In this document: piece by piece, positions 58,701-64,000 of the stretch | Position numbering within the stretch: the stretch's first letter is position 1 | Layout of the letters: each line of letters opens with the position of its first letter | NCBI GenBank assembly: GCA_907163375.1 | Contig: CAJQUW010013617.1 | Location: 1 to 64,000 of the forward strand | Origin: Prostheceraeus crozeri | Taxonomy: Eukaryota > Platyhelminthes > Polycladida > Euryleptidae | Reading direction: 5' to 3' | Length of the DNA stretch: 64,000 nucleotides | Program-made: the position numbers and the translations under genes | Notes under the pieces: model-generated | The model's input: the letters and a program-made list of their open reading frames with translations, nothing else | Databases searched by the model: none | What the model was told of the DNA's origin: nothing

Positions 58701-59125
58701 GACCAAAATAATAATCGACGAATATCATTTTATTCATAATATTCGACGGAAGTGATTGATTGGATGAAAGACTTCATGTGACTTTTTTATTATATATATA
58801 CTTTATTAATGATAACTTTATTCTAGTTGATGACGTCGCAACTCGATTTTTCTTATTCTTACAGGAAATGGTGCGAACGTTGGTAGTAAAAATGGAAGAA
58901 ATGTCATCTAATTCAAGTTCTGTCGAAATTATCTCTGAATTGAAGACCGCTCCCAATCAACGGTCGTCGGATTCTGACTACTCTTTCGACGAATCAAAAT
59001 CCAGCCACAGTGAAAACAATGATTCCAAGCCCATCTGTCGCTCTGAAATTCTCACTCAATTAGAAGAACTTCAACGTCAACGAGATTTAGCTCAAGAGAG
59101 GTTACAGGCTATTGCCAACCTGTAG
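34634..59125 (+). CDS. SPICE1: SPICE1-like spindle and centriole-associated protein, spliced gene
   Basis: At least ten plus-strand exons with consensus splice sites join in frame: 34634-34738, 37917-37964, 46656-46737, 46835-46986, 47356-47637, 50323-50487, 50552-50608, 51748-51840, 53167-53250 and 58865-59125. Optional exons are 49083-49163 and one starting at 52077. The assignment rests on remembered vertebrate SPICE1: a basic N-terminus followed by WD and SDLTVHK (family: EWDNTVTDLTVHR), RFRGLPNVTRAPGSA (family: RRRTGFPNVTVAPDSS), KLVDALTLELI (family: ELIDALTAEIL), and a C-terminal Q/E/R coiled coil. Known SPICE1 localises to centrioles and spindle and acts in centriole duplication and chromosome congression. 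The protein here is about 390-430 residues, roughly half the vertebrate length. A non-coding 5' exon is likely, because an acceptor sits at 34627. Confidence 0.8.
35070..35859. mobile_element. TA-flanked DNA element with GAATAAGAGACGC repeats (790 bp)
   Basis: Ends are CCGTATTTCTTTGAATA... and its inverted complement ...TATTCAAAGAAATACGG, flanked by TA duplications (35068-35069, 35860-35861). Several GAATAAGAGACGC copies cluster inside both ends. No transposase frame. It lies in the first SPICE1 coding intron. Confidence 0.88.
36325..37412 (+). mobile_element. hAT-like relic with TGTACGATTTTT subterminal repeats
   Basis: Ends GACATACCTG...CAGGTATGTC are inverted. Many TGTACGATTTTT-type units (and the complement) crowd 36370-36440 and 37310-37395. 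Inside, 36873-37080 encodes AAERIFS, an in-frame TAA, then VRKNKTTQRNSLSACMLDSL LVL, a hAT dimerisation motif (usual form ERVFS.VRKNKT). No clean 8 bp target duplication was found, so the outer limits are approximate. It lies in a SPICE1 intron. Confidence 0.65.
37917..37964 (+). CDS. SPICE1: SPICE1 micro-exon, TVH motif
   Basis: This is a 48-base exon encoding STISDLTVHKLASGEL, between acceptor ACATTTCAG and donor GTAAGT. It starts and ends in phase 0. The DLTVH block is the best conserved part of the N-terminal SPICE region. The exon is too short to be found by ORF length. Confidence 0.8.
38275..40615. mobile_element. hAT-type element, GGAGCC-repeat ends (2.34 kb)
   Basis: It begins CAGGGCTGTGGAGCCGG and ends CGGCTCTACAGCCCTG, flanked by a perfect 8 bp duplication GTTTAAAT (38267-38274, 40616-40623). 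GGAGCC/GGCTCC hexamers fill the outer 110 bases at each side. The inside carries a nested MITE (38859-39292) and no recognised transposase. It lies in the 8.7 kb SPICE1 intron. Confidence 0.93.
38859..39292. mobile_element. nested MITE with G/C-run ends (434 bp)
   Basis: Termini GGCTCTTGTGCAGTCCCCCC and its inverted copy (GGGGGGAGGACTGCACAAGAGCC region) are flanked by a 3-base GTA on each side (38856-38858, 39293-39295). A 3-base duplication would fit PIF/Harbinger, but no transposase is present. It inserted after the host hAT element. Confidence 0.8.
41161..41300 (+). ncRNA. hammerhead-ribozyme-like repeat, left copy
   Basis: The core CTGATGA (41200-41206) is followed by stem II GCCC-TTATA-GGGC and GAC where GAA is needed, then ATGTC. 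The 5' strand CCGTA precedes it. The A14 change and a weak stem III make activity unlikely. Upstream and downstream sequence (CTAGACATTTTAAG..., TCAAGTCTTAGGACATC) matches the right copy at 42989. Confidence 0.65.
41383..42988 (-). mobile_element. full-length Tc1/mariner-superfamily transposon, decayed (1606 bp)
   Basis: About 30 bp terminal inverted repeats (CAGGGTGAGTTTTTAGTAAC...) have one mismatch and TA duplications at 41381-41382 and 42989-42990. The minus-strand transposase begins MSRLSTEDRILIIQLYYENN (42846). A helix-turn-helix follows (RQIAETMGISQTSVHGILRH), then catalytic blocks VLWTDECMFHLHG, FQQDGAIPHTALNS and WPPRSPDINPCDFFLWDAIK, ending HFEHLL near 41779. Frame changes and at least one stop break it. 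The N-terminal type (DUF4817-like) is common in arthropod and other invertebrate copies. Confidence 0.93.
42989..43140 (+). ncRNA. hammerhead-ribozyme-like repeat, right copy
   Basis: CTGACGA (43044-43050) fits CUGANGA. Stem II GCCC-TTCAT-GGGC and GAA (43064-43066) follow, then a short CGC.GCG stem III and GTC (43074-43076), then TACGG. One core departure is C at 43067 where A normally pairs with U of GUC. The repeat starts exactly at the mariner target TA and resembles 41161-41300 over about 130 bases. Confidence 0.7.
43111..43446 (-). other. unrecognised open frame, helical
   Basis: The minus strand encodes NQKEALVAGHVFQLVSNPDS, DLYFSLYKFCRNLVFSNLSI and EALLHILNNLMRRGSLY: amphipathic, protein-like and without repeats. 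No family is recognised, and no splice partner is evident. It lies antisense in the SPICE1 intron, partly over the hammerhead-like repeat. Confidence 0.3.
43891..44064 (+). pseudogene. possible THAP-type zinc-finger relic
   Basis: MVQCCVFGCANNANS followed by FCRLSTK and WYRSTGRKYF resembles the start of a THAP domain (C.V.GC...., W). The later Cys-His ligands and the AVPTIF-type end are missing, and the frame stops after 57 residues. It may be the start of a THAP-bearing transposase. Confidence 0.3.
44078..44465. mobile_element. foldback element with CGAAATATATCG terminal motifs (388 bp)
   Basis: TGTTGAGTTGGGAAGAACC at the left is inverted at the right (CTTACCAACTCAACA). Further in, GATCGGCAGGTGC...CGAAATATATCGC occurs in opposite orientations (44176-44138 and 44402-44440). 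CTGAAGA...TCGAAA has hammerhead-like box order but weak pairing. Confidence 0.7.
44470..46650. other. SPICE1 intron, nothing recognised
   Basis: It includes a GC-richer patch at 45400-45640 that may be a mobile element tail (no motif identified). No exon with matching phase was found. Confidence 0.4.
46656..46737 (+). CDS. SPICE1: SPICE1 exon, basic linker
   Basis: Acceptor GTGACTACAG and donor GTGAGC bound 82 bases encoding ARRKVGRVPISNQVRPSTAN and a Ser/Lys-rich run, ending in phase 1. It follows the 48-base exon in frame across an 8.7 kb intron full of transposons. Confidence 0.7.
46835..46986 (+). CDS. SPICE1: SPICE1 exon, helical segment
   Basis: It enters in phase 1 and ends in phase 0 at donor GTGAGG. 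It encodes GKSSKSSKKIESTQEELLCD, then MFASEGHLRSVLKRTDKTLT and IIRNNFQDKTK. This corresponds to the helix before the PNVT motif in vertebrate SPICE1. Confidence 0.8.
47356..47637 (+). CDS. SPICE1: SPICE1 exon with PNVT.AP motif and acidic low-complexity region
   Basis: It runs from acceptor TTTTCCCTAG to donor GTGAGT, 94 codons in phase 0. It opens RFRGLPNVTRAPGSARTERP, which aligns with the hallmark PNVTVAP block, followed by an acidic Ser-rich tract (SLSDNDFSDDEVSS) and a polar region. This is the strongest single link to SPICE1. Confidence 0.85.
48300..48530 (-). repeat. GAGTTGCATCCTCAG-family repeat
   Basis: Reverse-strand copy of the family seen at 9518, 14051 and 25798. Blocks TTGAGTTGCATCCTCAGTTG and GGCCTAGTTCACATCGACAC are kept. 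It lies in a SPICE1 intron. Upstream sequence (47870-48010) shares short blocks with 11900-12050. Confidence 0.6.
48744..48883 (+). repeat. 140 bp near-perfect hairpin
   Basis: Arms of about 68 bases (AAAATTTGGCTTAGTGGCCC...) fold on a 4-base GGGT loop near 48812. The outer half pairs almost perfectly. Nearly all differences in the inner half are G.T, hence G.U in sense RNA. It lies in the SPICE1 intron between 47637 and 50323. It could be a tiny MITE or a precursor of small RNA. Confidence 0.9.
49083..49163 (+). CDS. SPICE1: possible additional SPICE1 exon
   Basis: An acceptor (CATTTCGACAG) is followed by 27 codons in phase 0 (VVLDKTDVHLQIMESDLWEE LPMFQGS) and a weak donor GTAGCC. The phase fits both neighbouring exons, and the LW pair resembles the KLW region of the vertebrate protein. 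The donor is poor, so inclusion is uncertain. Confidence 0.35.
50323..50487 (+). CDS. SPICE1: SPICE1 exon
   Basis: It encodes 55 residues from ANLSMYLHGRIRFQPPNDSE to NNSTFPMFSPD, with donor GTAAGT after 50487 and phase 0 at both ends. An internal GAG/GTATTT could serve as an alternative donor. No domain is recognised. Confidence 0.65.
50552..50608 (+). CDS. SPICE1: SPICE1 exon, start of central coiled coil
   Basis: Nineteen codons (TGRKDQLNDMEKLVDALTL) lie between acceptor CTCGTTTCAG and donor GTGAGT. Joined to the next exon it gives the LVDALTLELI heptads matching the family LIDALTAEIL block. Confidence 0.8.
51748..51840 (+). CDS. SPICE1: SPICE1 exon, central coiled coil
   Basis: Thirty-one codons begin ELISTNDRFNALVEEFQAYK and end KTNEERLSALE, with donor GTAAGT. 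Heptad spacing of hydrophobics continues from the preceding exon. It matches the vertebrate stretch around ARLQQYMVTTDEQLISL. Confidence 0.82.
52077..52131 (+). CDS. SPICE1: possible SPICE1 exon (phase unresolved)
   Basis: Acceptor AAACCTCACAG is followed by GKDFMSELDRLHHVKAEI, a plausible coiled-coil continuation, and donor GTAAAT after 52131. That donor leaves phase 1, while the next good exon enters in phase 0. Either the exon is skipped, a different donor is used, or another exon was missed. Confidence 0.35.
53167..53250 (+). CDS. SPICE1: SPICE1 exon
   Basis: Acceptor GTTGTTTTAG and donor GTTAGT bound 28 codons in phase 0 (TTYKSFNSKISKIPKNVELY EKIKIRAQ). Lys-rich and helical. It is compatible in phase with the exon ending at 51840 and the last exon. 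Confidence 0.6.
54212..55156 (+). mobile_element. 5'-truncated LINE with 16 bp target duplication
   Basis: The insertion is flanked by ATTTCTGAAACCTTTT at 54196-54211 and 55157-55172. It begins inside the RT palm (LYADDIVLTAMSKQEAQRKL), continues to a Cys-rich KWPCSCCMKGVG segment, RRMLRYMAHVKLKDKVPSEE and RLRW. After an inserted SINE it continues FGHVKRATD...GRPKKTWYACVKEDL to an A-rich tail. It is RTE-like or a related clade. The intact target duplication implies moderate age. It lies in the last SPICE1 intron. Confidence 0.88.
54684..54888 (-). mobile_element. tRNA-derived SINE, copy C, inside the LINE
   Basis: The minus strand reads GTCCGTGGCACAGTGG (A box), GGTCCAGAGGTCGAACCC (B box), GTCATTGGAAGTCGGCAGGA and GTGACGTAAAATCC. 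It interrupts the LINE between RLRW and FGHVKR, so it is younger than the LINE. Confidence 0.88.
55180..57360. other. SPICE1 intron; one motif, no gene
   Basis: At 56412-56455 (minus) TTGATAATGGC...AGTCGAAATATATTGATC repeats the CGAAATATATYG motif of the 44.1 kb foldback element. A GTATAAAAGG lies at 56401. Nothing else is recognised. Confidence 0.4.
57362..58620 (-). mobile_element. tRNA-derived SINE, copy D, split by a hAT element
   Basis: The SINE lies on the minus strand as 58620-58504 (CTCCGTGGCTCAGATGC, GAGTTCGAGCCCC, GGAAGGTCATCC) and 57428-57362 (GCTCCAGAAAAGTCTGAC, AGTAGTGACGTTA). The gap is exactly the hAT element 57429-58503 plus one copy of its 8 bp duplication. Confidence 0.88.
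57429..58503. mobile_element. hAT-type element, GGATCC-repeat ends (1.08 kb)
   Basis: It begins CAGGGATTGCAAATAGCCGG and ends CCCGGTGCAATCCCTG. Flanks ATTGGGGT (57421-57428) and ATTGGGAT (58504-58511) are an 8 bp duplication with one difference. GGATCC/CCGGATCCGG arrays fill both ends. No transposase frame. It lies inside a SINE, within the last SPICE1 intron. Confidence 0.9.
58865..59125 (+). CDS. SPICE1: SPICE1 terminal exon
   Basis: A strong acceptor (TTTCTTATTCTTACAG) precedes 58865, and the frame stays open to TAG at 59123-59125. It encodes EMVRTLVVKMEEMSSNSSSV, an Asp/Ser-rich linker, then RSEILTQLEELQRQRDLAQE RLQAIANL, a short amphipathic C-terminal coiled coil like that near the end of vertebrate SPICE1. 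Confidence 0.82.
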   Translation, partial: EMVRTLVVKMEEMSSNSSSVEIISELKTAPNQRSSDSDYSFDESKSSHSENNDSKPICRSEILTQLEELQRQRDLAQERLQAIANL

Positions 59126-59276
59126 AATTCCATCAATATGCTCCGTCCTACATTTAAACATTTTCAATTTCTTTACATTGTCCTAAAATTTCTATTTTAT
59201 GAGTAACCTGCAGTGAAAAGGTTGTACAGCATCCTCACATTTTATGTATCACTTCAGTAGACTGTTTTTAAGTGTA

Positions 59277-59282
59277 AATAAA
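59277..59282 (+). terminator. SPICE1: poly(A) signal of SPICE1
   Basis: A canonical AATAAA lies 152 bases after the stop codon, giving a short 3' UTR. No competing signal is seen between stop and this site. Confidence 0.7.
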
Positions 59283-61307
59283 GAATTTGTACGAAGACTT
59301 CGAAATTTTCTTATCTATCACAGTGATTGAATCGATTTCTCTCCGTTACTATTTTGAATAGTAAATTTTGGAATAGGTGTAAGAATAACATGCCGTTAAC
59401 AGTGCAGGTTATTACAAGGTTGACTTATCAATTCCTGCTTATGAAACAGAATTGACTATCAACATAGGCGCTGCTGCACTTTCATACTAGTCTTGCTTTT
59501 AAAACAAAGGTGGCCGATTTACTGAAATAATCATAAATAAATCCAAATCTCTCAGCGCGGTAGAAAAGGGCGCGATGCAGTCTTTGTTGCCAGTCTCTTT
59601 ATTTGTAAAAGTGTTGCAGGTTTTCTCGCCCACAATCATGTGTTGCTTAAGTATGTTAACTATGTAAGGGAAAATGGGGCAAGGGTTGGAAAAAATACGT
59701 TTTCTAATTCTATAAAACAAAATAAACATCTTTCCGCATCAATTCATTTTTTGTATATTTGGAGTAGGGAGAACATTTGTGTATGTAGGGTATCGTAGTT
59801 TTCTCAATCATACAAAGCATTTAATAATTTTAAAAATTATCCAATCTTTACCGCACACACGGGGTGAAGGAATTGGAACACTCTGAGGTAAAGATTGGAT
59901 ATGAAATAATTTATATTCCTATATACAATGTTAGGTATAGTGTTTCTAGATTTTTGCTATTATCGTAAATATATTGTGATGTATTTTTATCAGCGAAAAT
60001 AAATAGATAATACGTTAAACATTAAGTTGGGACATTAATAACCAATGAAAAGCTTAGAATTGCACATGTGATTGATTCTAGTACAATCATGCAGTGGTTT
60101 ACAGGTGTTTCTAAGTGAAAATGCGCGAGATTTTTGTCAAGTTGCATAGTAATAGAGTCGATCACAGAAAGCGGACCACCCAAATTATCTCGGAATTCAA
60201 TCGGTTCTATGCCTTTCAAACATGGCGCACGCTATGCATCTTTGGAAAGTTTGCATTCTCGTGTTTCAAATGAGTTGCATCTGCTATTTTCTTACCGGAC
60301 AGTACGTGGTCGAAATATGAAAATCTCCCAATTTTTCAATACGAAAACATTGTGAGCATGCATGGGGATGATAATTAATCAGACACGAGGCAAACAAGTA
60401 CCTTCTTTTGATACAGTGCACATCGAAATCGGAGGACTGGAAAAGAAATTTGATATCGTGATGTTATCACAAAATATTGCCGTTAAGGAGTACGTCACGT
60501 AATTTTTGTTCAAGTCAGCTCATCGCTTTCAAACGCCTTTCAAATTTTTCTCATGACCGCTAAAATGCACAAGCACCATGCAAGGTCAAAGAAGATTCGA
60601 AACTACTGCAGTCGAGTCTGCAGCTGTACGGTGACACATGCCTAAAAACAGTTAGCGAATTAAGGCGTGTCTTTATTCTGTCACCGAGATGTTCATGCTC
60701 TTCTATTCATTTAGTAGAATTTATCGGTCATGAGAACATTGTTGAAGGACATTTGAAAGAGAACTATTGAGCTGATTTGAATAAAAATTGCATGATTGTA
60801 CTCCTTCATCGCAATGATTCATAAGATAAGGCTTACCAAGCACGAACATTTCATTTTGATGAAAAAGTGACAAAATGACATTTTTAGCAATTAAATTCAA
60901 TATTTTGTGATTCACAATTATTTCTTTCCCAGTCCACAGATTTCGATGTACAGATAGTGATGCAAATGGAAAATTTTGAAATTTATTTTTCGGTGATTGA
61001 CGTTTTTTCCTTTGTTTTGGAGACTAATTATAGTCGTTTGAAAAGACTATGTAATATTCAAAGACCAAAAACGTCTCTATCATCCCTTTATGTTAACTTT
61101 TGGAACCTGCAACTGCACCTTTTCCATGTCTATTTCAGATCTTTCCAAATGAATTTCAGACAATAGATGGATTTCAGATTTCTCTGATTGAATTTCAGAT
61201 ATCTGTCAGAAGCTCAACTTGGAAAAGATCTTAAATTCAACTGGAGATCTCCAATTCATCTGGATTTTATCTGAAATCGATTTGGAGCTATCTGAATCAT
61301 CTGAACT

Positions 61308-61338
61308 AGAATAATAATAATAATAATAATAATAATAA
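61308..61338. repeat. (AAT)n microsatellite
   Basis: About ten AAT units; preceded by a run of ATTTCAGAT-like near-repeats (61130-61260). Confidence 0.9.
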
Positions 61339-62630
61339 ACGTATATTTTGAATGAAAAATTTCCCAATATTGGAAATCGTGGGAAAATACAAGCAAGTAA
61401 TTCAAATTAATGAAAAGTAAGAGTATAGTGTCTTAACAAATGAAGTTAGTTCAAATGCAAGGAAAGCTCATCAGAGCTGAAACCCATCATTGTAGAGCTT
61501 TGACATTGAGATGATGTATGATTTTTCACGACGTGCCTCAAGAAATGAAGGATGTGTATCCTCAACGGGCACTGCGCCATAAGTTAGAAGATATTCTTTT
61601 ACTCATTACAGACATATTTAGTTTCCATATATTTCACGAGTTTACACTCTTTATGTCTTCCAATATGGTCGCTCATGAATGCTTCGTTGACGGTGTGCTT
61701 ATTCTTCACATGTTCATCATCAACACATGGAGAATTTGTATCACTATGATCAACGCTGCATAATAAAGCTTAACTTTCAAGCTAACAATTAGCAAGCTCC
61801 AAATGAAGCATATTATTTTTGCCCCAGATCTTTCACATTGCATGAAATTATACCCCTATTGTAAAGCAAGATTCACGTTATCCCAAACGGTGTCTGTGTG
61901 ATAATTAAAAATGCAGTTTGGCACAAGCCATAGAGTAAAGGAATGTTCAAAAATCCGCGGACGGAACTCATATTACTGCGGTCGCTTTAATCGAAATAAT
62001 GATGAAATCAAGAGTTTTAGACCTAAATTTTAGACCACAATTTTCCAAAATTTTCCAATTTTTTCCATAATTTTGCGGAAAATTTTCATCACTATGTACA
62101 GAGTACAGTGTACCAAAAGAAGGCAATTGTTCGCCTCGTGTCTGATTAAATATCATCTCCATGTATGCTTACAATGTTTTCATATTGAAAATTGCGGTTT
62201 ATAAATTGGGAGATTTTCAGTGGCGATTTCTCAGGGTAATCAAGGTAAACAGTGTTTACTGTCAAATTATCATGTTAAGCCAACTTTAACCGTTTCATTC
62301 TTAATGATAGAGCAATTCGTCCCAAAAGTAAATTTTAGAACTTTAATTCTTATTATAGGTTAATAATAATATAGGTATTAATATTTGTACTACTTTATTT
62401 GAAGCATATTAGTAACACATCAGAAAGTGGCGAGATCTACATGGTGAAAGAAGATTCAACATAAAGAAGATAGACACACATATGATGCGATTATGTATTG
62501 TCATGGAAACATCGTTTGCTGATAAACGTCATCCAGTAATATCTTGAGTTGGCAGACATCAGGGTAAAGACTCCTCTGAAACATTACCCAGTGTTACGGG
62601 AATACTATAGGTGTATTATCTCCTAATGAT

Positions 62631-62993
62631 TTGTTTTGTTCTATCGATAAAGATAAGATGCATGTTTTGCTAAACACATTTCGTGCTGAATTGCAAGTTT
62701 TGCATAAAACCGATGAGTTTGTTGTTCAGACAGAAAGTGCAGCAGGGTTTCTGAACCTGTTGGTACGTGATTTTTCTGATGTTTTTCCCACGAAAAACAA
62801 GCTATTCAAGACACTCACCACGCTTAGCGTGTCTAGTTGTGGTTGTGAAAGATCCTTCTCTACTCTCAAAAGAATTAAAAGATTTTCTAGAACGAGTATG
62901 TCCGATGAGAGATTGTGTAGTTTGTTTTTTCTTTCGATTGAAAAAGTAGCCCGTATGATAAATAGTGGCCCTAAGAAAAATGAATGTTGAATT
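62631..62993 (+). pseudogene. hAT transposase dimerisation-domain relic
   Basis: A 120-residue open frame ends with LFKTLTTLSVSSCGCERSFS, TLKRIKRFSRTSMSDERL and LFFLSIEK. CERSFS.LKRIK...R..M...RL is the ZMYM/hAT C-terminal motif. Only the last domain is present and no terminal repeats were found, so a fossil fragment is more likely than a domesticated gene. Confidence 0.75.
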
Positions 62994-63379
62994 TGAATGC
63001 TTTGTTTTTACTTCATTTTAGATGAAGGTACAAGTGTACGGATGCTGTATTTACTCGTATGCATTTTAAAACGATGTGATAAAAGGCGAGCAATTACATA
63101 ATAGTTGGACCTGCCGCTTGCCTATTAACAGGTTTATGTGTTTACCTGGGAATGAGAGGCAATAATCGCCGCTGGAGATTATCATATTTTAACCACCGTC
63201 CGACAAACAGAATTTAGCGGATGCTAGTAGCTCATTTGAAACCTGAGAATGCAAGCCATTTACATTAATATATTTATTGCAAGTAACGTGCGAAACGGTT
63301 GGAAGGCATGAGAACCGATTGAATTTGGACATAGTTTTGGTAATCTGGTTTCTTACTGTGACTTCAGTAATAATTATAA

Positions 63380-63567
63380 GGTTCTTCGCCCGCAATGTCG
63401 ACGACACTTTTGTTGTTGTTTGTGACCAGGTGATTGACGACCATCCTGTGGAATGCTTCAACAGTGTCCATCAGAATCTGAGCCCTACCAGAAAAATGAC
63501 GTTTGAAAAGTTCTACTTTGACTTGAACATGAAATTAGATGGCGAACTGCGCTCAAACCTTGATTAA
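63380..63567 (+). pseudogene. Penelope-like reverse transcriptase fragment
   Basis: NVDDTFVVVCDQVIDDHPVE followed by FNSVHQNLSPTRKMTFEKFY matches the YVDDTF catalytic block and the following F.NS.H..I.FT.E segment of Penelope RTs. Only this short piece remains. Confidence 0.6.
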
Positions 63568-64000
63568 ACGTTTTAATGGATATGCTACTACTTTGATGAT
63601 TTTTTGAAGCTGTTCAAATTATGCGTGTTTCAAACGTTTGTAATACGAGTACATAGGCCTACTTTTTAAAACGCAATAGTTTTAAATATTTACGTGAAAA
63701 CGAATTTCTCACACCATCCCACAGTTTCAAACAGTCGATTAATCGACTTGCCAATTTTAATCGATTAAAATTAGTTAATCGATTTATTTTTTCGAAAAGT
63801 TCTGTGGAAGAAATAACAGTAGACCTGCAGTCTCTCAGTAGCCTATGGTTCTCCTCGCTCACCTTGCTCACCTTGTCGACCCTTGTCCCGCGTATCCCAG
63901 GGTAGGTCCAGTCCTCTCATAGGTATATGGTTCATATGGTTCTCCTCATAGACGAAATATAGATAGACTGCTAATCTGGCTCACAGCCAATACGAGAGGT

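Larger units (their letters stand above)
60235..63262. repeat. three copies of one dispersed repeat
   Basis: The sequence 60235-60420 (+) is matched inverted at 62105-62219 (AAAATCTCCCAAT, AATCAGACACGAGGC, CCTTCTTTTG) and by its first part inverted at 63173-63262 (TTGCATTCTC, GTTTCAAATGAG). The repeat has a partly open frame, but the family is unknown. Confidence 0.65.

Noticed and set aside
62631-62993. Domesticated hAT-derived host gene
   Set aside because: Only the last domain is open, there is no start or upstream exon support, and other relics surround it.

Overview
The window is AT-rich, intron-rich animal nuclear DNA. It carries two spliced, metazoan-type protein genes embedded in a dense mix of LINEs, tRNA-derived SINEs, Penelope-like fragments, hAT and Tc1/mariner elements and short foldback repeats. 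Nothing bacterial, plastid or mitochondrial is seen. SINE tails with a GGAAGGGCATCCGG-like block and Penelope-like elements with hammerhead-type ends suggest an aquatic invertebrate. The phylum cannot be fixed from this sequence alone.

Region 1 (1-19.5 kb, minus strand): a secreted or ER-lumenal CREC-type EF-hand protein (reticulocalbin/calumenin/Cab45 family). Four exons join in frame (19457-19268, 18607-18460, 15845-15674, 6118-5939): signal peptide, acidic His-rich linker and four EF-hand loops. The remaining exons lie beyond 5939 and were not found in the window. Its 9.5 kb intron holds two CR1-like LINE tails, a SINE and several short repeats. A hAT transposase relic and two inverted-repeat pairs lie nearby.

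Region 2 (19.5-34.6 kb): no convincing host gene. It holds an internally deleted mariner, a CR1-like LINE (22.78-24.17 kb), an 822 bp hAT-type element with a perfect 8 bp target duplication, a LINE 3' end on the minus strand, a Penelope-like fragment with a GIY-YIG domain, a long (TA)n tract and a GC-rich hAT transposase relic. One orphan exon candidate (29988-29794, minus) is listed with low confidence.

Region 3 (34.6-59.3 kb, plus strand): a multi-exon gene that I assign to SPICE1 (spindle and centriole-associated protein 1). At least ten exons join in frame from ATG 34634 to stop 59125, followed by AATAAA at 59277. Its introns carry a TA-flanked palindromic-end transposon, a hAT relic with TGTACGATTTTT arrays, a 2.3 kb hAT element with a nested MITE, a full-length decayed Tc1/mariner flanked by two related hammerhead-ribozyme-like repeats, a 140 bp near-perfect hairpin, a 5'-truncated LINE with a 16 bp target duplication and a SINE inside it, and a SINE split by another hAT element.

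Region 4 (59.3-64 kb): three copies of one dispersed repeat, a hAT dimerisation-domain relic and a Penelope-type reverse transcriptase fragment.

The most interesting pattern is a set of three hAT-type elements with nearly the same ends (CAGGG...) and 8 bp target duplications. Each has its ends filled with its own version of one hexamer: GGAGTC, GGAGCC or GGATCC. This looks like co-diverging transposase-binding codes. Next in interest are the paired hammerhead-like repeats around the mariner and the long hairpin in a SPICE1 intron.
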